Origin: an uncultured Eubacteriales bacterium
Lineage (GTDB): Bacteria > Bacillota > Clostridia > Lachnospirales > Bianqueaceae
Length of the DNA: 5,478 nt
Assembly (NCBI GenBank): GCA_900322165.1
Contig: ONYR01000060.1
Coordinates: 1 to 5,478, forward strand
Direction: 5' to 3'
Part shown: in pieces, positions 1 to 5,478 of the stretch
How positions within the stretch are numbered: the first letter of the stretch is position 1
Layout of the letters: every line of letters begins with the position of its first letter
Program-made: the position numbers and the translations under genes
Notes under the pieces: model-generated
The model's input: the letters and a program-made list of their open reading frames with translations, nothing else
Databases searched by the model: none
Told to the model about the DNA's origin: nothing

Positions 1-30
1 AACAAGTGCCCGCCCAAAAGAAAGATCCAC

Positions 31-73
31 CCAAAACAAAAACGACCGGTGAAATACCTTTTCACCGGTCGTT
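31..73 (-). terminator. Intrinsic terminator of the gyrBA operon
   Basis: A perfect 14-bp inverted repeat (41-54 with 60-73) encloses a 5-nt loop (55-59). Read on the minus strand, the stem is followed directly by a U-rich run (TTTTTGTTTTGG, including the last stem bases). This is the standard rho-independent layout, with a GC-rich core flanked by A/U arms. It lies 42 nt past the gyrA stop codon, so it most likely ends the gyrB-gyrA transcript. No U-tract follows the stem on the plus strand, so the signal is directional. Confidence 0.92.
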
Positions 74-115
74 AGTACGATCAATGGTTGAGAATGTGGT
101 AAGGGTTACTTCTTA

Positions 116-2890
116 TCACTCGTCCAAATCGTCTGATCCGTCGTAGATGGAGCTGTCGTAGTCATCTTCGAAGTCTTCAGAGTCGTCGTAGTTGTCGGAA
201 TTGCCATAGCTGCCAGAGTTATAGCTGCCTGAGTCGTAGCTGTCAGAGTCGTAGCTGCCGGAATTGTCGTAGCTTTCGGAGCCTTCGTAGCTGTCGGAGC
301 TGATGCCAATACCGTCGCTGGCAGTGATACCATCGCTGGAGGTGGCTTCGGCGGCATCGGCGACGGGCATGCTGCCTTCGCGGATGCGGGCGACCGTGAC
401 GATCTGGACGCCTTCGTCGAGGCTGATAAGCTTGACGCCGGAGGTGACGCGGCCGATCTTGCGGATGTCAGCGACGCGCAGGCGGATGATGATGCCGGCA
501 GAGGTGATAAGCATGATATCGTGCTCCGGGTCGATCATCATGAAACTGACAACAGGGCCGGTCTTGTCAGTGATCTTGTAGTAGAGAACACCCTTGCCGC
601 CGCGTTTCTGAACGCTGAACTCGTCAAGGTTCGTGCGCTTGCCAAGACCGTTCTCGGTGACGGCGAGGACTTCTTGGCCGTCGGAGACAAGCTGCATGCC
701 GATGACTTCGTCGCCCTCGGCGAGGTTGATGCCGCGGACGCCCATCGTGGCGCGGCCGGTCGGGCGGACGTCAGTCTCTGCGAAGCGGATCATCTGGCCG
801 CCGCGGGTTGCCATGAGGACTTCATCGTCGCCGGTGGTGCGGCGGACGTTGATGAGCTCATCGCCCTCGGAGAGCGTGATCGCGGTCAGACCGTTGGTGC
901 GGATGTTCGCATACTCGGAGAGGGCTGTCTTCTTGATCGTGCCTTCGCGGGTCGCCATCAGCAGGTAACCGTCCTCCGACTTGCCATCGCGCGTCGTGAT
1001 GACCGCGCTGATCTGCTCACCGCCGGAAAGCTGCAGAAGGTTGACGATCGCAGTTCCCTTCGCGGTGCGTCCGGCTTCGGGGATCTCGTAGGCACGCATG
1101 CGGTAGACACGTCCGAAGTTCGTGTAGAACAGCAGATAATCGTGCGAGGAGCAGACGAAGAGATCCTTGACATAGTCATCCTTGCGGGTCTCAACGCCCT
1201 TGATGCCCTTGCCGCCGCGGTTCTGGCTGCGGTACATATCGAGCGTGGTGCGCTTGACGTAGCCAAGGTTCGTGAGCGTCACAACGCACTGCTCATCCTT
1301 GATGAGGTCTTCGATGTTGATCTCGCTTTCCTCGTAGGTGATGTAGGTGCGGCGCGGATCCGCGTATTTGGTTTTGATAATCAGAAGCTCTTCCTTGATG
1401 ACGCCATAGAGCAGGTTTTCGTTGGAAAGGATCGACTGGTACTCCTGGATCTTGGCTTCGAGATCATTGTACTCGCCCAGCAGACGGTCGCGCTCCAAGC
1501 CGGTCAGCGCACGCAGACGCATGTCGACGATCGCCTGAGCCTGTGCGTCGGAGAAATCAAAGCGGGCGATAAGGCTCTCCTTGGCCTCCGCAACGTTCTT
1601 CGAGGAGCGGATGATGGAGATGATCTCATCGATGTGATCCATGGCCTTTAAGAGGCCTTCCAAGATGTGCGCGCGGGCCTGTGCCTTGGCAAGGTCGTAG
1701 CGCGTACGGCGGGTGACAACCTCTTTCTGATGGTCCAGATAGTAGACAAGCATCTGCTTCAGGTTCAGAACCTTCGGCTGGTTGTTCACGAGCGCGAGCA
1801 TGTTGAAGCTGAAATTGCTCTGCAGCGGGGTGTTTTTGTACAGCTGGTTCATCACGACGCGGGCGTTCGCATCACGGCGAAGCTCGATCACGATGCGCAT
1901 ACCGCTGCGGTCGGATTCATCACGCAGGTCGGAGATACCGTCAAGACGCTTGTCCTTGACAAGGTCGGCGATGCGCTCGACAAGGCGAGCCTTGTTGACC
2001 TGGTAAGGGATCTCGCTGACAATGATGCGCTGGCGATGGTTGCCGTATTCCTCGACTTCCATGTTCGCGCGGACCACACACTTGCCGCGGCCGGTGCGGT
2101 AGGCCTGCTCCATGTCGCGGACACCGTAGACCGTCGCGCCGGTCGGGAAATCAGGACCCTTGATGATCTTCAGGAGCTCGTCGATGTCGGTCTCACGGTT
2201 CTCAAGGACGTGGTTATCGATGATCTTAACGGTCGCGTCGATGACCTCGCCGAGGTTGTGGGGCGGGATGCTTGTCGCCATACCGACAGCGATACCGCCG
2301 GTACCGTTGACAAGAAGGTTCGGGAAACGGGAAGGAAGCACCAGCGGCTCCTTCAGGGATTCATCAAAGTTCGGACCGAAGTCGACCGTATCCTTGTTGA
2401 TGTCCGCCATCATCTCCATCGCGATGCGGGAGAGTCTCGCCTCGGTGTAACGCATGGCGGCAGCGCCGTCACCGTCGATCGAACCGAAGTTGCCGTGACC
2501 GTCAACGAGCATGTAGCGGGTCGAGAAATCCTGCGCAAGGTGGACCATGGCCTCGTAGATCGAGGAGTCACCGTGGGGGTGATATTTACCCATGGTATCG
2601 CCGACGATACGCGCGGATTTACGGTAGGGCTTATCGGGGGTCGTGCCGAGTTCGGACATAGAGTAGAGAATACGGCGCTGAACCGGTTTGAGACCGTCAC
2701 GCACATCCGGAAGGGCGCGGGCAACGATAACGCTCATCGCGTAGTCGATGTAGCTCTCGCGCATCAGCTTTTCCAGATGGACTATCTCGACCCGGTCATG
2801 CTGCTTTTCTTCCGGAGCCTCCGGTTCCGGAGTTCCCGGGTTTTCGGGGTTTTCCGGAAGATTCGGAGTGTTTTTATCAAGATCGCTCAT
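116..2890 (-). CDS. gyrA: DNA gyrase subunit A
   Basis: GyrA is the DNA breakage-reunion and DNA-wrapping subunit of the cytosolic type II topoisomerase gyrase (A2B2), which introduces negative supercoils. The 924-residue product starts with a Pro/Glu/Asn-rich extension (about 1-32), then the winged-helix/tower core with the conserved ALPDVRDGLKPVQRR (59-73) and GKYHPHGD (101-108). The DNA-attacking tyrosine is Tyr148 in AAAMRYTE, equal to E. coli Tyr122 with an offset of 26. Ser109 and Glu113 match E. coli Ser83 and Asp87, so the quinolone-determining region looks wild type. The C-terminal six-bladed wrapping domain (about 530-835) carries a GyrA box, QNRGGKG (556-562), which separates it from ParC; a second box-like QKRGGKG is at 761-767. 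Residues 838-924 form an odd Lys/Arg-free Ser/Tyr/Asp-rich tail, which takes the length above the usual 820-880. The ATG has GAGGT 6 nt upstream. It lies 41 bp after gyrB in the same operon. Confidence 0.98.
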   Translation of the reverse strand: MSDLDKNTPNLPENPENPGTPEPEAPEEKQHDRVEIVHLEKLMRESYIDYAMSVIVARALPDVRDGLKPVQRRILYSMSELGTTPDKPYRKSARIVGDTMGKYHPHGDSSIYEAMVHLAQDFSTRYMLVDGHGNFGSIDGDGAAAMRYTEARLSRIAMEMMADINKDTVDFGPNFDESLKEPLVLPSRFPNLLVNGTGGIAVGMATSIPPHNLGEVIDATVKIIDNHVLENRETDIDELLKIIKGPDFPTGATVYGVRDMEQAYRTGRGKCVVRANMEVEEYGNHRQRIIVSEIPYQVNKARLVERIADLVKDKRLDGISDLRDESDRSGMRIVIELRRDANARVVMNQLYKNTPLQSNFSFNMLALVNNQPKVLNLKQMLVYYLDHQKEVVTRRTRYDLAKAQARAHILEGLLKAMDHIDEIISIIRSSKNVAEAKESLIARFDFSDAQAQAIVDMRLRALTGLERDRLLGEYNDLEAKIQEYQSILSNENLLYGVIKEELLIIKTKYADPRRTYITYEESEINIEDLIKDEQCVVTLTNLGYVKRTTLDMYRSQNRGGKGIKGVETRKDDYVKDLFVCSSHDYLLFYTNFGRVYRMRAYEIPEAGRTAKGTAIVNLLQLSGGEQISAVITTRDGKSEDGYLLMATREGTIKKTALSEYANIRTNGLTAITLSEGDELINVRRTTGDDEVLMATRGGQMIRFAETDVRPTGRATMGVRGINLAEGDEVIGMQLVSDGQEVLAVTENGLGKRTNLDEFSVQKRGGKGVLYYKITDKTGPVVSFMMIDPEHDIMLITSAGIIIRLRVADIRKIGRVTSGVKLISLDEGVQIVTVARIREGSMPVADAAEATSSDGITASDGIGISSDSYEGSESYDNSGSYDSDSYDSGSYNSGSYGNSDNYDDSEDFEDDYDSSIYDGSDDLDE
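202..300 (-). repeat. 15/18-bp coding tandem repeat in the gyrA 3' end
   Basis: The plus strand shows the core TAGCT six times, at 207, 222, 237, 252, 270 and 288, so spaced 15, 15, 15, 18 and 18 bp. Four of these sit in the longer core TCGTAGCT. Read on the minus strand, each core is AGC TAC or AGC TAT, the Ser-Tyr at the head of a 5- or 6-residue repeat (SYEGSE, SYDNSG, SYDSD, SYDSG, SYNSG, SYGNSD) in the GyrA tail. All spacings are multiples of three, so the reading frame is kept. The copies differ by substitutions, so the array is not freshly amplified. Confidence 0.85.
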
Positions 2891-2896
2891 GCAAAT

Positions 2897-2902
2897 ACCT
2901 CA
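2897..2902 (-). promoter_or_regulatory. gyrA ribosome binding site in the gyrB-gyrA spacer
   Basis: The minus strand reads TGAGGT, then 6 nt, then ATG at 2890. This supports the annotated GyrA start even though the protein begins about 26 residues before the conserved family core. The 41-bp spacer between the gyrB stop and this start has no convincing terminator or promoter, so the two genes are probably cotranscribed. Confidence 0.75.
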
Positions 2903-2931
2903 TTCAATACAAACAGTTATTTATGGACCGA

Positions 2932-5004
2932 TCAGGCGTCGAGGTTCGTCACGTACTTCGCGTTCTTCTCTATGAACTCGCGGCGAGGCTCGACCTTGTC
3001 GCCCATCAGCATCGTGAAGATCGAATCGGCGACCGCAGCATCGTCCATATGCACCTTCAGAAGGATGCGGTTGGCCGGGTCCATGGTGGTTTCCCAAAGC
3101 TGGCTCGCGTCCATCTCGCCCAGACCCTTGTAACGCTGAACTTCCACGTTCGGGTCATCGCGTCCGACCATGTCCATGATCTGGGAGAGCTCATCGTCGG
3201 AGTAAGCGTAGTGGACCTCTTTCTTGGACTTCTCCACGCGGAACAGCGGGGGCTGCGCGATGTAAACGTTGCCGTTTTCGATCAGCTCAGGCATGAAGCG
3301 GTAGAAGAAGGTCAGAAGCAGCGTGCGGATGTGAGCGCCGTCAACATCGGCATCGGTCATGATAATGATCTTGTGGTAACGGAGCTTGGTAATGTCGAAG
3401 TCATCGCGGATACCGGTTCCGAAGGCCGTGATCATGGAGCGGATCTCATCGTTGCCTAAAACATGGTCAAGGCGTGCCTTTTCAACATTCAGGATCTTAC
3501 CGCGCAGCGGCAGGATCGCCTGCGTCTGGCGGGTTCTGGCGCTCTTGGCGGAGCCGCCTGCGGAATCACCCTCAACGAGGTAGATCTCGCAGTTCGCGGG
3601 GTCGCGGTCGGAGCAGTCAGCGAGCTTGCCGGGCAGGGCAGCGGTGTCAAGCGCGGTCTTGCGGCGGCTCATTTCACGAGCCTTGCGGGCCGCTTCACGG
3701 GCGCGGGAGGCAGAGATCGACTTGTTGATGATCGCTTTGCCGATGGCCGGGTTCTGCTCAAGGAAGAAGGTGAGACCGTCGGTCACGACCGCGGCAACCG
3801 CACCTCTTGCCTCGGAGTTGCCAAGCTTCTGCTTGGTCTGGCCTTCGAACTGAGGATCACCGATCTTGACGGAAAGCACACAGGTAAGGCCTTCGCGGAC
3901 GTCATCACCGGAGAGATTCTTTTCGTTCTCCTTGATGAGGTTCATCTTGCGGCCGTAATCGTTCAGGACCTGCGTGTAGGCCGCGCGGAAGCCGGCCAGA
4001 TGCGTACCGCCTTCAGGGGTGGTAACGTTGTTGACAAACGTAAAGGTATTGTCGTTGTAGGAATCATTGTGCTGCAGGGCAACCTCGACGTATACGCCGT
4101 CCTTGTTGCCTTCGGCGTACATGATCTTGTCGTAGAGCGGGGTCTTGTTTTCGTTGACGTAGGCAACGAATTCGCGGATACCGCCTTCGTAGTGGTACTG
4201 ACGGCTCTGCTCGCGGCCTTCGCGCTTGTCCTCGATCGAGATGCGCAGACCTTTGGTGAGGAACGCGGTCTCCTGCAGACGGTGCGCAAGCGTGTCGAAA
4301 TCGTAATCAAGCGTCTCGAAGATCGTGCCGTCGGCCTTGAAGGTGACGGTCGTGCCGGTATGATCCGTGTCACCGATCTCGTGAAGCGGCGTGACGGTCT
4401 TGCCGCGCTCGAAGCGGATCTCGTGAATGCGGCCGTTGATGTGAACGTCGACAACGACCCAGTCGGACAGGGCGTTCACGACCGAGGCGCCGACACCGTG
4501 CAGACCGCCGGACACCTTGTATCCGCCACCGCCGAACTTACCGCCGGCATGCAGGACGGTGTAAACGACTTCAACGCCGGAAATGCCCTTCTGGGGCTGA
4601 ATGTCAACGGGGATACCGCGGCCGTTGTCCTCAACGGTGACAGAACCGTCGGGGTTGATCGTGACGTGGATCTCGCTGCAGTGGCCTGCGAGGGCTTCGT
4701 CAACGGAGTTGTCAACGATCTCATAGACAAGATGGTGAAGACCGGAAGCGGAGGTCGAGCCGATGTACATACCGGGACGGCGGCGAACCGCTTCGAGTCC
4801 TTCAAGAATCTGGATCTCCTTGGCGGTGTATTCGGTATCGACCGTCAGGTCAGCGGCGCCTTCGGCGCTTTCGTGATGATAGTCCTCGGAGGATGCGATG
4901 TCCATCTGATCCGCCTGATTGGCCTTTTCGAGAATGGCACGTGCCTCAAGGTCCTTCTCGTCAAGAGCGGGATCGATGGAGATCTGGTTTTCTTCGCTGG
5001 TCAA
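2932..5004 (-). CDS. gyrB: DNA gyrase subunit B (TTG start)
   Basis: GyrB is the ATPase subunit of gyrase; it captures the transported DNA segment and supplies the TOPRIM metal site for cleavage. With the TTG at 5004 the product is 690 residues. An acidic extension (about 1-55) precedes the GHKL ATPase: AVRRRPGMYIG (72-82), EIVDNSVDEALAGHC with catalytic Glu95 and Asn99 (E. coli Glu42, Asn46), EDNGRGIP with Asp126 and Arg129, GGLHGVG (166-172), then the transducer QTK loop (389-391). TOPRIM shows EGDSAGGSAK (Glu478), PLRGKILNVEKA (499-510) and DADVD (551-555). The C-terminal QRYKGLGEM (623-631) ends a Gram-positive-type GyrB without the enterobacterial insertion. The start is set by AAGGAGGT 7 nt before the TTG; the frame stays open upstream to an ATG at 5133, but no ribosome site supports that. 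Odd point: Ile189 stands where E. coli has Arg136. It is the first gene of the operon with gyrA. Confidence 0.97.
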   Translation of the reverse strand: MTSEENQISIDPALDEKDLEARAILEKANQADQMDIASSEDYHHESAEGAADLTVDTEYTAKEIQILEGLEAVRRRPGMYIGSTSASGLHHLVYEIVDNSVDEALAGHCSEIHVTINPDGSVTVEDNGRGIPVDIQPQKGISGVEVVYTVLHAGGKFGGGGYKVSGGLHGVGASVVNALSDWVVVDVHINGRIHEIRFERGKTVTPLHEIGDTDHTGTTVTFKADGTIFETLDYDFDTLAHRLQETAFLTKGLRISIEDKREGREQSRQYHYEGGIREFVAYVNENKTPLYDKIMYAEGNKDGVYVEVALQHNDSYNDNTFTFVNNVTTPEGGTHLAGFRAAYTQVLNDYGRKMNLIKENEKNLSGDDVREGLTCVLSVKIGDPQFEGQTKQKLGNSEARGAVAAVVTDGLTFFLEQNPAIGKAIINKSISASRAREAARKAREMSRRKTALDTAALPGKLADCSDRDPANCEIYLVEGDSAGGSAKSARTRQTQAILPLRGKILNVEKARLDHVLGNDEIRSMITAFGTGIRDDFDITKLRYHKIIIMTDADVDGAHIRTLLLTFFYRFMPELIENGNVYIAQPPLFRVEKSKKEVHYAYSDDELSQIMDMVGRDDPNVEVQRYKGLGEMDASQLWETTMDPANRILLKVHMDDAAVADSIFTMLMGDKVEPRREFIEKNAKYVTNLDA

Positions 5005-5011
5005 TAGAGTA

Positions 5012-5019
5012 ACCTCCTT
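5012..5019 (-). promoter_or_regulatory. gyrB ribosome binding site that sets a TTG start
   Basis: AAGGAGGT on the minus strand is a near-complete anti-16S match, 7 nt (TACTCTA) before the TTG at 5004. No comparable site precedes the in-frame ATGs further upstream (5133, 5100, 5085, 5076). The site therefore argues for a 690-residue GyrB rather than a 733-residue one. Confidence 0.88.
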
Positions 5020-5033
5020 CAAAAATATACAAA

Positions 5034-5070
5034 AAAACACGAAAAAGGATGCCCTTTTCAGGCATCTTTT
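5034..5070 (-). promoter_or_regulatory. Leader hairpin with U-tract upstream of gyrB (possible attenuator)
   Basis: On the minus strand GATGCC (5066-5061) pairs perfectly with GGCATC (5053-5048) around a 7-nt loop. Flanking A4 and T4 runs can extend the stem past one bulged C. The stem is followed by CTTTTTCGTGTTTTTTTG, a U-rich run ending about 15 nt before the ribosome binding site. The structure has intrinsic-terminator form but sits inside the gyrB leader, so it could attenuate gyrB or act as a weak leftover terminator. The 6-bp stem is short, so function is uncertain. Confidence 0.4.
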
Positions 5071-5104
5071 CCACATGGTTTTCATTGGAATATTAACCAT
5101 AAAA

Positions 5105-5133
5105 ATTATACCACAAAAATGCCCTGAAAGCAA
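5105..5133 (-). promoter_or_regulatory. Probable housekeeping-sigma promoter of gyrBA
   Basis: The minus strand carries a perfect -10 hexamer TATAAT (5110-5105) preceded by TGG, giving the extended -10 TGGTATAAT. A -35-like TTGCTT (5133-5128) lies 17 nt upstream and matches TTGACA at three of six positions; the extended -10 could compensate. Transcription would start near 5098, giving a leader of about 95 nt before the gyrB TTG. The -35 hexamer begins inside the loop of the adjacent 14-bp inverted repeat and runs into its stem, so promoter and repeat overlap physically. Confidence 0.72.
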
Positions 5134-5160
5134 GGAAAAAAGCGCATTTCAGGGCATTTT
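5116..5160 (-). terminator. 14-bp perfect inverted repeat, probable terminator of the upstream gene
   Basis: Arms 5116-5129 and 5147-5160 are perfect reverse complements (AAAATGCCCTGAAA and its partner) around a 17-nt loop. Read on the minus strand, a GC-containing core ends in TTTTT, 39 nt after the stop of the YitT-family gene, which fits intrinsic termination. The U-tract is short (five T, then GTGG), and the arms are A-T symmetric, so it could act in both directions. Because it overlaps the gyrB -35 region, it could instead be an operator. Confidence 0.6.
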
Positions 5161-5199
5161 CAAGCATGTTTTAGGAAGTGTAAAAATTAACACAAAAGG

Positions 5200-5478
5200 T
5201 TAAATATCGATGTTCTTCATCGGGACAAAGCTGTGTCCCTTTCCGTAGACGCCGTTGACCGTGATGATCGAGAAAAACGCGTCCGGATCGACACGCTTGA
5301 CGATCATTTTCAGCTGCTGAAGCTGGTGCTTGTGGATGACGCAGTAGAGCATGGAATTGGCGTGTCCGGTGTAGGCGCCGTGGCTGTCGATGATCGTGAT
5401 GCCGCGCCCGAGCGCGTCCATCAGCGCGTGGGAAAGCTCATCCTTGCGGTTCGTGACAATGAGGATCGCGCGGCGGTG
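5200..5478 (-). CDS. YitT/DUF2179-family membrane protein, C-terminal part only
   Basis: Only the last 92 codons plus TAA are in the window; the 5' end lies beyond the right edge. The visible part matches the C-terminal soluble DUF2179 domain of YitT-type proteins: an AILIVTN strand, DALGRGITIID, GAYTG, a LYCVI strand, an LKMIVKRVDPDAFFSI segment and a closing V-G-GHSF. In full-length members this domain follows several membrane-spanning helices, which would lie outside the window. Function is poorly known for the family, so no substrate is proposed. An internal ATG at 5421 lies within the conserved domain (in ALMDALGRG) and is not a credible start. The gene shares the gyrBA strand but is separated by a probable terminator and a promoter, so it is probably not part of that operon. 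Confidence 0.85.
   Translation of the reverse strand, partial: HRRAILIVTNRKDELSHALMDALGRGITIIDSHGAYTGHANSMLYCVIHKHQLQQLKMIVKRVDPDAFFSIITVNGVYGKGHSFVPMKNIDI

Noticed and set aside
202..300. CRISPR-like array, because of regularly spaced short repeats.
   Set aside because: Units are only 15-18 bp, in frame with gyrA and without distinct spacers; this is a coding tandem repeat.
106..357. Minus-strand Thr/Ala-rich 83-residue frame overlapping the gyrA 3' end.
   Set aside because: Its composition comes from reading the gyrA tail repeat in another frame; there is no independent start signal.
521..1651. Plus-strand 376-residue open frame opposite gyrA.
   Set aside because: It lies antisense to the conserved GyrA core, has no recognisable domain, and is the expected shadow of GC-rich codon usage.
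2552..2566. Possible quinolone-resistance changes in the GyrA determining region.
   Set aside because: Codons give Ser109 and Glu113, equal to E. coli Ser83 and Asp87; Ser and Glu at these positions are the normal susceptible state in Gram-positive GyrA.
2891..2931. Separate promoter or terminator between gyrB and gyrA.
   Set aside because: The 41-bp spacer has no hairpin with a U-tract and no convincing -35/-10 pair, only the gyrA ribosome site.
1667..3133. Plus-strand 488-residue open frame spanning gyrA and the 3' end of gyrB.
   Set aside because: It is antisense to two well-conserved genes, has no family resemblance, and has no promoter in a free region.
3463..5007. Plus-strand 514-residue open frame opposite gyrB.
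   Set aside because: The Ala/Val/Asp/Gly-rich product with no domain is typical of an antisense shadow of a GC-rich gene.
5005..5133. A 43-residue in-frame extension of GyrB to an ATG at 5133, with a basic stretch and a hydrophobic FFVFFCIF run resembling a signal or membrane segment.
   Set aside because: GyrB is cytosolic, the best ribosome site (AAGGAGGT) sits 7 nt before the TTG at 5004, the predicted transcript starts near 5098 and so excludes the ATG at 5133, and the hydrophobic residues come from the U-tracts of the leader.

Overview
This window holds the two subunits of DNA gyrase as a gyrB-gyrA operon on the minus strand. The 3' end of an unrelated membrane-protein gene lies upstream of it, also on the minus strand. 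Everything real reads right to left. The moderately high GC, strong AAGGAGGT-type ribosome binding sites, a TTG start and Gram-positive-type subunits (GyrB lacks the long C-terminal-half insertion of enterobacterial GyrB; GyrA has Glu at the position of E. coli Asp87) suggest a Firmicutes (Bacillota) chromosome, probably of the Clostridia. The sequence alone does not settle genus or family.

Layout from right to left, in transcription order. (1) Positions 5478-5200: the last 92 codons of a YitT/DUF2179-family membrane protein, cut by the window edge. (2) Positions 5199-5005: a 195-bp regulatory stretch. It holds a perfect 14-bp inverted repeat that looks like the terminator of the upstream gene, a strong extended -10 promoter (TGGTATAAT) starting only 2 nt past that repeat, a roughly 95-nt leader with a second U-tract hairpin, and an AAGGAGGT site that fixes a TTG start for gyrB. 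(3) Positions 5004-2932: gyrB, 690 residues. (4) A 41-bp spacer carrying the gyrA ribosome binding site. (5) Positions 2890-116: gyrA, 924 residues. (6) A strong intrinsic terminator at 73-31 that ends the operon. Positions 1-30 show nothing recognisable.

The products assemble as the GyrA2GyrB2 type II topoisomerase that uses ATP to introduce negative supercoils. All core catalytic motifs are present, and the quinolone-determining positions of GyrA look wild type. This is essentially a housekeeping region, and I find no hidden multi-gene novel system. The unusual points are at the margins: a long Lys/Arg-free Ser-Tyr-Asp repeat tail on GyrA encoded by a 15/18-bp DNA tandem repeat; acidic N-terminal extensions on both subunits; an isoleucine in GyrB where the aminocoumarin-contacting arginine (E. 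coli Arg136) normally sits; and a compact gyrB leader whose hairpin arms could pair in alternative ways. The long plus-strand reading frames opposite gyrA and gyrB are shadows.
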